Assembly: GCA_004553625.1 (NCBI GenBank)
Contig: SFKX01000013.1
Span: 1-64,000 of the forward strand
Direction: 5' to 3'
DNA: 64,000 nt
From: Clostridiales bacterium
Lineage (GTDB): Bacteria; Bacillota_A; Clostridia; Oscillospirales; Oscillospiraceae
The translations under genes were made by a program, and so were the position numbers. The notes under the pieces are model-generated. The model was given only the letters and a program-made list of their open reading frames with translations, had not been told where the DNA came from and did not search any database. Of this stretch, positions 1-8,298 are shown in pieces; within the stretch, counting starts at the first letter, position 1; every line of letters begins with the position of its first letter.

Positions 1-1
1 C

Positions 2-106
2 GCCCAACTCCAGGAGGCCACGAACAGCCACAAATACAAGTGGTCCGGAGACATAGAGATCTGGACCGAAAAGCTCCCCGAGCGCGACTGGGACGCGCTG
101 CAATAA
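2..106 (+). CDS. C-terminal end of an unidentified protein (partial)
   Basis: An open frame enters from the left edge and ends at a TAA at 104-106, giving 34 residues that finish with ...ERDWDALQ. The tail is polar and rich in Trp, Lys and Glu, with no motif I recognise. An intrinsic terminator follows at once, which supports a real gene end on the plus strand. The product cannot be named from this fragment. Confidence 0.5.
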   Translation, partial: AQLQEATNSHKYKWSGDIEIWTEKLPERDWDALQ

Positions 107-138
107 AAAACTCCCGCCCCGAGGGGCGGGAGTTTTTT
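105..138. terminator. Bidirectional intrinsic terminator between the partial gene and nifJ
   Basis: A 10-base GC-rich stem (arms 111-120 and 123-132) is flanked by an A run on the left and a T run at 133-138. It can therefore end both the plus-strand gene and the minus-strand nifJ transcript. Confidence 0.85.
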
Positions 139-149
139 GTTGCTGTGGT

Positions 150-3100
150 TTATTTGTACATTTCCTTGAGCTTGAGCAGGTGCTCGTAGCGGGCCTTGGC
201 GTTCTCCTCGCTGGCCTCGAAGAGCCTGTCGGCCCTGTCGGGGAACTCGCGGGTCAGGCGGGAGTAGCGGGCCTCGTTCATGAGGAACTCGCGGTAGCCG
301 CCGGCCGGCTCCTTGCTGTCCAGCGTGAAGTGGGACTCCGCCGCCGGGTTGAAGCGGAAGAGGTTCCAGTAGCCGCAGTCCACGGCCTTCTTCATCTCGG
401 CCTGGCAGTTCGTCATGCCGCCCTTGATGCTGTGCATCTCGCAGGGAGCGTAGGCGATGATGAGGGACGGGCCGTGATAGGCCTCGGCCTCGGTGATGGC
501 CTTGATGGTCTGGGCCGGGTTCGCGCCCATGGCGATCTGGGCGACGTAGACGTAGCCGTAGGTCATGGCGAGCTCGGCCAGAGCCTTGCTCTTTATCTCC
601 TTGCCGGCCGCGGCGAACTGCGCCACCTGGCCGATGTTGGAGGCCTTCGACGCCTGGCCGCCGGTGTTGGAGTAGACCTCGGTGTCGAACACGAACACGT
701 TCACGTCCTCGCCGGAGGCCAGGACATGGTCGAGTCCGCCGTAGCCGATGTCGTAGGCCCAGCCGTCGCCGCCCATGATCCAAACGGACTTCTTGTTCAG
801 GTAATCCTTCTTGGAGAGGATCTCCTCCGCGAGAGCGCAGGCCGCGCAGTCGCAGTACTTCTTGCCGGCGGCCTTCAGCTTGGCGCCGTGGGCCGCGAAC
901 TTCTCGTCGCCGCAGTTTATGAGCTCATCCACCGTGCAGATGTTCTCTTCCAGCGCGGCGATATAGGCCTTGGCGGCTTCGCCGTTGGCGTTGCCGTCGT
1001 TATAGGTGTCGAGCCACTTCTGAGCCGCTTCCTTCAGCTCTGCCGCGCACCAGTCGACGGCGATGAGCTCGCGGGTCTTGGCGGCGAGGTCGTCGCGGAT
1101 CTTCTTCTGGCCGAGGTACAGGCCCAGGCCGTGCTCGGCGTTATCCTCGAACAGGCTGTTGACCCAGGCGGGACCCTTGCCTTCCTTGTTGACGGTGTAG
1201 GGGCTCGTCGCGGCCGGGCCGCCCCAGATGGACGAGCAGCCGGTGGCGTTGGAGACGATCATGTGGTCGCCGAAGAGCTGGGTGATGAGCCTGGCGTAGC
1301 TGGTCTCGGCGCAGCCGGCGCAGGAGCCGGAGAACTCGAGCATGGGCTGCTTGAACTGGCTGCCCTTCACGGTGTTGTCCTGCATGTCCTTCTTCTCGGA
1401 GACCTTCTCGGTCATGTAGGTCCAGACTTCCTGCTGAGGCATCTGGCTCTCCATCGGGACCATGGTCAGGGCCTTCGTCGGGCAGACGCCCGCGCAGACG
1501 CCGCAGCCCATGCAGTCCAGCGGGGAGACGGCCATGGAGAAGCTGTAAACGCCCTTGCCCTTGCCGGCCTTGACCGGGACGATCTTCGCGGCGGCGGGAG
1601 CCGCAGCGGCCTCGGCCTCGGTGAGGGCGTAGGGACGGATCGTCGCGTGCGGGCAGGCGTAGGCGCACTGGTTGCACTGGATGCACTTTGCGCTGTCCCA
1701 CTCAGGCACGGACACCGCAACGCCGCGCTTCTCATAAGCAGAGGCGCCCAGCTCGAAGGTGCCGTCCGCGTGGGCGGTGAAGGCGGAAACGGGCAGGCTG
1801 TCGCCGTCCATCTTGCCGACGGGGTCCAGGATCTCCTTGACCATCTTGACGACGGGGCCGCGGCCGGTCAGCTCGACGGGCTTGGCATCGTCCTCGGCGG
1901 TGGCCCAGGACTCGGGGATCTCGACGACGTGGTAGGCCGTGGCGCCCATGTCGATCGCCTTGTGGTTCATGTCCACGATGTCCTGGCCCTTCTTGAGGTA
2001 GGAGTGCGTGGCGGCGTCCTTCATATACTTGATGGCCTCGGCCTCGGGGATGACCTTCGCCAGGGAGAAGAACGCGGACTGCAGGATGGTGTTCGTCCTC
2101 TTGCCCATGCCGATCTGCTGGGCGAGGTCGATCGCGTCTATCATGACGAGCTTTATCTTGTTCTTGGCGATGTAGCGCTTGGCCTCTGCGTCGAGGTGCT
2201 GCTCCAGCTCCTCAAAGCTCCACTGGCTGTTCACCAGGAACACGCCGCCGGCCTTGAGCTTCTGGGCCATCTTGAAGCCCTTGGTGATATAGCTCGGGTT
2301 GTGGCAGGCGACAAAGTCGGCCTTGTTGATATAGTACGGGCTCTTGATGGGCTTGTCGCCGAAGCGCAGGTGGCTGATCGTGACGCCGCCGGTCTTTTTG
2401 GAGTCGTACTGGAAGTAGGCCTGGACATACTTGTTGGTGTGGTCGCCTATGATCTTGATGGAGTTCTTGTTCGCGCCGACGGTGCCGTCGCCGCCCAGAC
2501 CCCAGAACATGCAGGAGACGGTGCCCTTGGGCGAGGTGTCGGGGGCGTTGGTCTCGCGCAGGGAGAGCTTCGTCACGTCGTCCACGATGCCGACGGTGAA
2601 GCGGGCCTTCGGGTTGGCCTTGGCCAGCTCCTTGTACACCGCGAACACAGAGGCGGGAGGCGTGTCCTTGCTCGCCAGGCCGTAGCGGCCGCCGATGACC
2701 TTGATGTCGGTCCGGCCGGCGTCTGCCAGGCTCGTCATGACGTCCATATACAGAGGCTCGCCCAGAGCGCCCGGCTCCTTGGTGCGGTCGAGCACGGCGA
2801 TGGACTTACATGTCGCCGGGATGGCGGCGAGCAGCTTGTCCGCGCGCCAGGGCCTGTACAGCCTGACCTTCACAAGGCCGACCTTCTGGCCGTGGGCGTT
2901 GAGGTAGTCTATGACTTCCTCCGTCACGTCGCAGATGGAGCCCATCGCAACGATGACGCGGTCGGCGTCCTCGGCGCCGTAGTAGTTGAAGAGCTGGTAG
3001 TTCGTGCCGAGCTTGCGGTTTACCTTCTTCATGTAGTCCTCGACTATGCCGGGGACGGCCTCGTAGTACTTGTTGGAGGCTTCGCGGTTCTGGAAGTAGA

Positions 3101-3770
3101 TGTCGCCGTTCTCGTGGCTGCCGCGCATCTGCGGATGCTCGGGGTTCAGCGCGCGGGCGCGGAACTCCTCAACGGCCTTCATGTCGCACATCTGGGCGAG
3201 GTCCTTGTAGTCCCAAACGGCTATCTTCTGGATCTCGTGGCTGGTGCGGAAGCCGTCGAAGAAGTTCAGGAAGGGGACGCGGCCCTTGATGGCGGACAGG
3301 TGCGCCACGGCGGAGAGGTCCATGACCTCCTGGACGTTGCTCTCGCAGAGCATGGCAAAGCCCGTCTGGCGGCAGGCCATGACGTCCTGGTGGTCTCCGA
3401 AGATGGACAGCGTGTGGCTGGCCAGGGTACGGGCGGTGACGTGGAACACGCCGGGCAGCAGCTCGCCCGCTATCTTGTACATGTTGGGGATCATCAGCAG
3501 CAGGCCCTGGGAGGCGGTGTACGTAGTCGTCAGGGCGCCGGCGTTCAGAGAGCCGTGCACAGCGCCGGCGGCGCCGGACTCGGCCTGCATCTCCTGCACC
3601 TTGACCGTGGTGCCGAAAATGTTCTTCTGGCCCGCGGCAGACCACTGGTCAACAAAGTCCGCCATCGGGCTGGACGGCGTGATCGGGTAGATCGCGGCGA
3701 CCTCGGTGAACGCATAGGAAACGTGCGCCGCGGCCTGGTTGCCGTCCATGGTCTTGAGTTTTCTCGCCAT
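150..3770 (-). CDS. nifJ: Pyruvate:ferredoxin (flavodoxin) oxidoreductase, single chain
   Basis: It oxidises pyruvate with CoA to acetyl-CoA and CO2 and passes electrons to ferredoxin; this is the central pyruvate step of anaerobic fermenters. The 1206-residue length fits the fused homodimeric family. The N-terminal pyrimidine-binding domain has YPITPSSPMAD near residue 30. Two 4Fe-4S motifs follow, CIQCNQCAYACP near 695 and CMGCGVCAGVCP near 750. A further cluster Cys lies in GCAETSYARL near 817, and the thiamine diphosphate motif GDGWAYDIGYGG is near 1000. The frame could open at a TTG at 3788, but the ATG at 3770 has GGAG nine bases upstream and starts with the conserved MARKLKTMDGN, so I use it. 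It is transcribed alone from its own promoter and ends at the terminator near position 120. Confidence 0.97.
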   Translation of the reverse strand: MARKLKTMDGNQAAAHVSYAFTEVAAIYPITPSSPMADFVDQWSAAGQKNIFGTTVKVQEMQAESGAAGAVHGSLNAGALTTTYTASQGLLLMIPNMYKIAGELLPGVFHVTARTLASHTLSIFGDHQDVMACRQTGFAMLCESNVQEVMDLSAVAHLSAIKGRVPFLNFFDGFRTSHEIQKIAVWDYKDLAQMCDMKAVEEFRARALNPEHPQMRGSHENGDIYFQNREASNKYYEAVPGIVEDYMKKVNRKLGTNYQLFNYYGAEDADRVIVAMGSICDVTEEVIDYLNAHGQKVGLVKVRLYRPWRADKLLAAIPATCKSIAVLDRTKEPGALGEPLYMDVMTSLADAGRTDIKVIGGRYGLASKDTPPASVFAVYKELAKANPKARFTVGIVDDVTKLSLRETNAPDTSPKGTVSCMFWGLGGDGTVGANKNSIKIIGDHTNKYVQAYFQYDSKKTGGVTISHLRFGDKPIKSPYYINKADFVACHNPSYITKGFKMAQKLKAGGVFLVNSQWSFEELEQHLDAEAKRYIAKNKIKLVMIDAIDLAQQIGMGKRTNTILQSAFFSLAKVIPEAEAIKYMKDAATHSYLKKGQDIVDMNHKAIDMGATAYHVVEIPESWATAEDDAKPVELTGRGPVVKMVKEILDPVGKMDGDSLPVSAFTAHADGTFELGASAYEKRGVAVSVPEWDSAKCIQCNQCAYACPHATIRPYALTEAEAAAAPAAAKIVPVKAGKGKGVYSFSMAVSPLDCMGCGVCAGVCPTKALTMVPMESQMPQQEVWTYMTEKVSEKKDMQDNTVKGSQFKQPMLEFSGSCAGCAETSYARLITQLFGDHMIVSNATGCSSIWGGPAATSPYTVNKEGKGPAWVNSLFEDNAEHGLGLYLGQKKIRDDLAAKTRELIAVDWCAAELKEAAQKWLDTYNDGNANGEAAKAYIAALEENICTVDELINCGDEKFAAHGAKLKAAGKKYCDCAACALAEEILSKKDYLNKKSVWIMGGDGWAYDIGYGGLDHVLASGEDVNVFVFDTEVYSNTGGQASKASNIGQVAQFAAAGKEIKSKALAELAMTYGYVYVAQIAMGANPAQTIKAITEAEAYHGPSLIIAYAPCEMHSIKGGMTNCQAEMKKAVDCGYWNLFRFNPAAESHFTLDSKEPAGGYREFLMNEARYSRLTREFPDRADRLFEASEENAKARYEHLLKLKEMYK

Positions 3771-3821
3771 ACTTTCATCTCCACACAAAATAATAATTAC
3801 TGGTGCTCCAAAAGCGCTACA

Positions 3822-3850
3822 ATTCTATCACTCAAACCTCTTCCTGTAAA
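3822..3850 (-). promoter_or_regulatory. nifJ promoter
   Basis: On the minus strand TTTACA and TAGAAT are separated by 17 bases, about 50 bases before the nifJ ATG. The gap between nifJ and asp23 is 387 bases. Apart from this promoter and the asp23 promoter, I see no gene, repeat or clear hairpin in it (3851-4074 is unassigned). Confidence 0.7.
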
Positions 3851-4074
3851 CCACTTTTTGCACGGAAAAGGCACAATTTTTTCCCTTTCCCAAGCAGAAT
3901 TTTTTGCTGTTTTGAGTGCAGGAGCCGCCCAGGCGTCCAAAACTGCACGTCATCGGGTGCAAAAGTCGGGAAATTGCCGCCGCCCTGTCTGTCCGCGCCG
4001 TTTTTTTGCGGCTATTTCCAAGTCCAGACCCGAAATCGGTCCAACTTTCAGAAGTATCTACAGTAAACTTTTCC

Positions 4075-4103
4075 TTGTGCTTTTGGTATCATTGTATTAT
4101 AAT
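4075..4103 (+). promoter_or_regulatory. asp23-fakA operon promoter
   Basis: TTGTGC at 4075-4080 and TATAAT at 4098-4103 have a 17-base spacer. The expected start lies about 45 bases before the asp23 ATG. Confidence 0.75.
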
Positions 4104-4157
4104 GTTTATCCGCCGCCGTGTAAACGGCGCGCGGAGCATTTCGAAAGGAGCTGCACC

Positions 4158-4508
4158 ATGGTTAAGATAGAAAACCAAAAGGGCGCTATCACTATCGACC
4201 CCGAGGTCTTTGCAAACCTCGCCGGAGACGCCGCTACAAGCTGCTTCGGCGTCAAGGCCATGGCCGCCCAGGCAAAGGACGGCGGCGTCTTTCAGCTCCG
4301 CCGCGAGTCCATGTCCAAGGGGATCGAGACCCAGCTCGGCGAGGACGGCAGCGTCTCGCTCGGCCTCCACATCGCTGTGGACCACGGCGTCAACCTCATG
4401 GCCCTCTGCCGGAGCATTATAAACGAGGTCTCCTACAAGGTCTCCAAGGCCACCGGAGTTCCCGTCAAGCGCGTGGATGTCTATGTCGACACCATGCTCA
4501 TCGACTGA
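4158..4508 (+). CDS. Asp23/Gls24 family envelope-stress protein (YloU type)
   Basis: A 116-residue Asp23/DUF322 protein. The family consists of small, non-catalytic proteins, often membrane-associated in Bacillota and linked to envelope stress. The pattern ITIDPEVFANLAGDAATSC at the start and a C-terminal VDVYVDTMLI strand are typical. The ATG at 4158 has a strong GAAAGGAG site seven bases upstream. fakA starts 36 bases after its stop, and the yloU-yloV order is conserved in Bacillota. I therefore read the two genes as one operon driven by the promoter at 4075. The exact role here is unknown. Confidence 0.9.
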   Translation: MVKIENQKGAITIDPEVFANLAGDAATSCFGVKAMAAQAKDGGVFQLRRESMSKGIETQLGEDGSVSLGLHIAVDHGVNLMALCRSIINEVSYKVSKATGVPVKRVDVYVDTMLID

Positions 4509-4544
4509 AACAGATAAAAAATCAGCACCCGGAGGTAATCCCTC

Positions 4545-6191
4545 TTGAGAGAGTTTATTGATGCGGCGGTGTTCAGAGACATAATCCTCTGCGCCAGCGC
4601 CGCCCTTGAACAGAACAGGCAGCTCATAAACGAGCTCAACGTATTCCCCGTCCCGGACGGAGACACCGGCACCAACATGGGCCTCACCATGGGCGCCGCA
4701 GCCTCGGAACTCGGCAAAAAGAGCTTCACGAGCCTCAGCGCCGCAGCGGACTGCGCAGCCTCGGCCATGCTCCGCGGCGCCAGGGGCAACTCCGGCGTCA
4801 TCCTCTCGCTTTTGTTCCGCGGCCTGGCCAAGCGGCTCAAGGGCGCCGAAAAGGCAGACGCCAAGCTCTTCGCCGCCGCCATGTCGGACGGCGTGGACGC
4901 CGCCTACAAGGCCGTCATGAAGCCCGCCGAAGGCACCATCCTCACCGTCTCCCGCGTCGCCACGAGCGCCGCGGTCGAGTTTGCGGAGCACGGCTCGGAC
5001 CTCGAGCTCATGCTCTCCTGCGCGGTGGAATCGGCCATAGAGGCCCTCGCGGACACGATAAACCTCAACCCCGTCCTCGCCCGTGCGGGCGTTGTGGACG
5101 CGGGCGGCAAGGGCTATGTGTTCATCCTGGAGGCGATGCTCTCCGTCCTGCGCGGCGAGGCCTTCGTCCCCGCGGAGCCCGTCTCCGGCGAGAGCGCCGA
5201 GCCCAGGGAGCGCGCGGACTTTTCGGACTTCTCCTCCGGCGAGATCGCCTTTACCTACTGCACGGAGTTCATCTGCGGCCGCGAGAACCCCAAGGAGCCC
5301 GCCCTGCTGCGGACCTTCCTCGAGAGCCTGGGCGACTGCGTCGTCGTCGTGGACGACGACGAGATCATCAAGGTCCACGTCCACACGAACGTACCCGGCA
5401 CGGTCCTGACGGAAGCGCTGACCTACGGCCCGCTGCTCAAGGTCAAGATCGAAAACATGCGCGAGCAGCACTCGGAGATGGCCGGGGGCGAAGCCGCCGC
5501 GGTGAACGCCGGGCCGACCGTCGCCGCGCCCGAAAAGACCTACGGCGCCGTTGCGGTGTGCGCGGGCGCGGGCATGGCGGAGCTCTTCCGCGAGCTGGGC
5601 GCCGACAGGATCGTCACGGGCGGCCAGACGATGAACCCTTCGACCGAGGACATCCTCACAGAGATAAACCGCACCCCCGCGGAGACGGTGTTCGTGTTCC
5701 CGAACAACAAGAACATCATCATGGCGGCGGAGCAGTGCATCCCCCTGACCGAAAAGCGCGTGGTGGTCATCCCGACCAAGACGGTGCCGCAGGGCATCAC
5801 GGCGCTGCTCTCCCTGGACGAGACGGCGACGGAGGATGAGATCACGGAGGGCATGGCGGAGGCCATCTCGGGCGTACACACGGCGCTCGTGACCTACGCC
5901 GCGCGCGACTCCGACTTCGACGGCCACAAGATCCACGCCGGGGAATACCTGGCGCTGCTGGACGGGGCGCTGGTGGGCAGCTACACGAACATCGAGACCC
6001 TGCTCGACGAGCTGAGCTGGTCCATAGACGAGCTCTCGCCCGCGGTGATCTCCGTGTACTACGGCGAGGACGTGAGCGCGGAGGACGCGGAAGCCGTCGC
6101 AGCCAAGCTGGGCGCCTGCTTCCCGGACGCCGAGATCACCACCGTAAACGGCGGCCAGCCGGTCTACTACTACATGATCTCCATAGAGTGA
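4545..6191 (+). CDS. fakA: DAK/DhaL-DegV family kinase, fatty acid kinase A-like (YloV)
   Basis: A 548-residue homologue of YloV/FakA. In characterised members FakA phosphorylates fatty acids bound to a FakB protein and so feeds host fatty acids into phospholipid synthesis. The N-terminal DhaL-type nucleotide domain carries NVFPVPDGDTGTN near residue 30, with the Asp residues that bind Mg-ATP. A middle domain and a C-terminal DegV-like domain follow (VFPNNKNI near 390). The start is a TTG at 4545 with GGAGG ten bases upstream; no ATG fits as well. No fakB gene lies nearby. It shares only the DhaL fold with the dhaK-dhaL pair near 18-20 kb, which serves a different purpose. The transcript should end at the duplicated terminator at 6206-6237 or 6426-6460. 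Confidence 0.92.
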   Translation: MREFIDAAVFRDIILCASAALEQNRQLINELNVFPVPDGDTGTNMGLTMGAAASELGKKSFTSLSAAADCAASAMLRGARGNSGVILSLLFRGLAKRLKGAEKADAKLFAAAMSDGVDAAYKAVMKPAEGTILTVSRVATSAAVEFAEHGSDLELMLSCAVESAIEALADTINLNPVLARAGVVDAGGKGYVFILEAMLSVLRGEAFVPAEPVSGESAEPRERADFSDFSSGEIAFTYCTEFICGRENPKEPALLRTFLESLGDCVVVVDDDEIIKVHVHTNVPGTVLTEALTYGPLLKVKIENMREQHSEMAGGEAAAVNAGPTVAAPEKTYGAVAVCAGAGMAELFRELGADRIVTGGQTMNPSTEDILTEINRTPAETVFVFPNNKNIIMAAEQCIPLTEKRVVVIPTKTVPQGITALLSLDETATEDEITEGMAEAISGVHTALVTYAARDSDFDGHKIHAGEYLALLDGALVGSYTNIETLLDELSWSIDELSPAVISVYYGEDVSAEDAEAVAAKLGACFPDAEITTVNGGQPVYYYMISIE

Positions 6192-6205
6192 TAACGCTAT
6201 GACGA

Positions 6206-6237
6206 AGCCCCCGCGGCCACTGGGCCGCGGGGGCTTT
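6206..6237 (+). repeat. Left direct repeat of terminator hairpin, structured element copy 1
   Basis: This 32-base unit is a near-perfect hairpin (AGCCCCCGCGGCC / GGCCGCGGGGGCT) and is identical to 6426-6457. It lacks the long T tract that follows the right copy, so it is probably a poor terminator alone. It marks the left edge of the element described at 6238-6425. Confidence 0.9.
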
Positions 6238-6425
6238 CAGCTTGTCGAAGAAGGCTTTGCCTTCTTCGACAAAAGGGATTGCGCTGCGCTGCGCGCCTCG
6301 CTTTGCTCGACGCTCGCTCCGCGAGAAGTGTTTTTCCCGAGGTACACGCCCCCGGGAAAAACGGATCTAACTTTATTTCGCGGCTGCGGCCGCGAAACTC
6401 TGCGAGGCTTTTTCGCCAGACTGAT
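6238..6425 (+). repeat. Structured hairpin-rich repeat element, copy 1
   Basis: This non-coding 188-base element matches 43810-43992 over its whole length. Features in order: a 13-bp hairpin (6243-6273, TTGTCGAAGAAGG with its complement); a conserved GC block containing GCGCGCCTCGCTTTGCTCGA; a 10-bp stem with a 13-base loop containing GTACACGCC (about 6330-6362); a conserved palindrome TTTCGCGGC-TGCG-GCCGCGAAA; and GCGAGGC, which can pair back with GCCTCGC. The two copies differ by compensatory changes within stems. No usable frame is present. It has duplicated terminator hairpins on both sides. Confidence 0.85.
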
Positions 6426-6460
6426 AGCCCCCGCGGCCACTGGGCCGCGGGGGCTTTTTT
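6426..6460 (+). terminator. Right direct repeat, functional fakA terminator
   Basis: Exact 32-base copy of 6206-6237 followed by a tract of seven T, making a strong intrinsic terminator on the plus strand for asp23-fakA. It abuts the stop codon of the convergent ABC transporter gene at 6460. Confidence 0.9.
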
Positions 6461-8298
6461 TATGCGCGTTCGTTTTTCAGGATGCGGGCGGAGTTTTCCT
6501 CCGCGAACTGGCGGCTGTAGAGCTCATGGTAGTAGCCGCGGCGCAGGAGCAGCTCGCGGTGCGTCCCCTGCTCAACTATCTTGCCGTCCTTCACCACCAG
6601 GATCAGGTCCGCGCGCCGTATGGTCGAGAGCCGGTGCGCTATGAGAAAGCTCGTGCGGTCCTTCAGGATGTGCTCTATGGCGTCCTGAATGAGCTGCTCC
6701 GTCTGCGTGTCGATGGAGCTCGTCGCCTCGTCCAGCACGAAGATGCGCGGGTCCGCCAGCACCGCCCGGGCAAAGGACACCAGCTGCTTCTCCCCGGTCG
6801 AGAGCTTGTCGCCGCCCTCGCCCACGTCCGTCTCCCAGCCGTTTTCCAGCTTTGCCGCAACGAGGTCCGCCGACACCGCCTTCGCCGCCGCCTCGACCTC
6901 CTCGTCCGTCGCGTCCAGCCTGCCGTACCTTATGTTCTCACGCAGCGAGCCCGAAAACAGGTGCGGGCTCTGCAGCACGTAGCCGATGCTCGAGTGCAGC
7001 CACAGCTGGCTCCGCTCCCGGTAGTCCACGCCGTCTATCAGTATCTGCCCGGACGTCGGCTCGAAAAAGCGGCAGGCCAGGTTCACGAGCGTAGATTTCC
7101 CCGCGCCCGTCTCGCCCACTATCGCCACCGTCGTCCCCGCCGGGATCTTGAGGTTGAAGTGTGAGAGCACGTCCTCGCCCCCGTCCGGGTAGCGGAAGGT
7201 CACGTCCCTGAACTCGATATCGCCCCGGATGGGCTCCCAGTTCTCACGTTTGGGATTGAAGGCGTCGCCGTACTTCTCGCGCACGGCCTCGGAGTCGCGC
7301 ACGTTCGGCTCCGTATCCAGCAGCCCCGTCACGCGCTCTATGCTCGCCTGCAGCGAGATGAACTCCGCCAGGTCCTCCGCCAGTATCTGCACCGGCTCGA
7401 AGATGCCCACCGCGTAGGTCACGAAGGCCGAGAGCGTCGCCAGGCTCATGAGCCCCTCCAGGCTCATGTTCCCGCCCCGCCACAGCACTATGGCCACCGC
7501 CAGCGTCGAGCAGAAGAGCACCAGCGGGATGTACACCGCGCTCAGCTTTGCCGCCTTCACGCCGCTGTCCCGCGCCTGACCCGTCAGCGCCTGGAACTCC
7601 CGGTCGTTCGCCTCCTCGATGACCAGGGTCTTGGAGGTCTTGGCCCCCGTTATCCCCTCGTTGAAGGCCCCCGTTATCCGCGAGCTCAACTTCCGGACCT
7701 TGCGGTTCCAGCGCAGGATGCGGTTCTGGAAATAGCCCGTCAGGAGCGCCGCCGCCGGCACGACCAGGATCACCACCAGCGCCAGCTTCCAGTTGAGCGC
7801 CAGCATCGCCGCCAGCACGAAGATGAGGTAGCTCAGCGCCCAGAGCATATCCGCCAGGTTCCAGGCCAGCATCCCCGCGATCTTGTTCGTGTCGTTCATC
7901 ACGCGGCTTATGAGGTAGCCCACCGGCGTCACGTTGTAGAACGAGAACGAGAGCTCCTGCAAATGGGTGAAGAGCCTGCGGCGCAGGTCGCGGCCCAGGT
8001 ACATCTCTATCCGCATGGACACGTTGCCGAAGCCCATCACCGCCAGCGACTGCAGCAGGATAGCCCCGAGATACGCCAGCGTGAAGGGCCAGAGCCCCGC
8101 GAGCGTCCCCGCCTCTATGAACTTTGCCACGGCCCAGCTCTGGAAGAGCGGCAGCGCCGCGTCCACCAGCGCCGTCAGGAGGTTCAGCACGATGAGCAGC
8201 CCGAAGGCCCCGCGGCGCGGGCGCAGGTAGGGACCGAGCCGCTTCCAGATCTTTATGTCGAAGGATTTCGTATATTCCTGCTCGTCATAGGCCGGCAT
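6460..8298 (-). CDS. ABC exporter half-transporter, second subunit of a heterodimer
   Basis: A 612-residue type IV ABC exporter with a six-helix membrane domain (about residues 30-310) and a C-terminal ATPase domain. Walker A reads GETGAGKSTLV, the Q-loop lies in YVLQSPHLFSG, the signature is the non-canonical LSTGEKQL, and Walker B is FVLDEATSS with the catalytic Glu. Its ATG at 8298 overlaps the end of the upstream subunit by 14 bases. An intact Walker B combined with an altered signature is what one subunit of a BmrC/D- or TM287/288-type heterodimer shows: its signature would complete the degenerate site of the partner. Multidrug or lipid export is likely; the substrate cannot be read from sequence. 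Confidence 0.92.
   Translation of the reverse strand: MPAYDEQEYTKSFDIKIWKRLGPYLRPRRGAFGLLIVLNLLTALVDAALPLFQSWAVAKFIEAGTLAGLWPFTLAYLGAILLQSLAVMGFGNVSMRIEMYLGRDLRRRLFTHLQELSFSFYNVTPVGYLISRVMNDTNKIAGMLAWNLADMLWALSYLIFVLAAMLALNWKLALVVILVVPAAALLTGYFQNRILRWNRKVRKLSSRITGAFNEGITGAKTSKTLVIEEANDREFQALTGQARDSGVKAAKLSAVYIPLVLFCSTLAVAIVLWRGGNMSLEGLMSLATLSAFVTYAVGIFEPVQILAEDLAEFISLQASIERVTGLLDTEPNVRDSEAVREKYGDAFNPKRENWEPIRGDIEFRDVTFRYPDGGEDVLSHFNLKIPAGTTVAIVGETGAGKSTLVNLACRFFEPTSGQILIDGVDYRERSQLWLHSSIGYVLQSPHLFSGSLRENIRYGRLDATDEEVEAAAKAVSADLVAAKLENGWETDVGEGGDKLSTGEKQLVSFARAVLADPRIFVLDEATSSIDTQTEQLIQDAIEHILKDRTSFLIAHRLSTIRRADLILVVKDGKIVEQGTHRELLLRRGYYHELYSRQFAEENSARILKNERA

Noticed and set aside
180..4157. 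Very long plus-strand frame antisense to nifJ (runs into asp23)
   Set aside because: It is a GC-rich shadow frame: low-complexity composition, no ribosome site at its start, and the opposite strand encodes a complete, motif-rich PFOR. Only the last 116 codons (asp23) are real.
4089..5936. 615-residue minus-strand frame opposite asp23 and fakA
   Set aside because: Shadow of high third-position GC in fakA. It has no recognisable domain or ribosome site.
6206..6460. Riboswitch or attenuator controlling the ABC exporter genes
   Set aside because: The element is at the 3' ends of convergent genes, not in a leader, and its second copy also lies downstream of a transcript.
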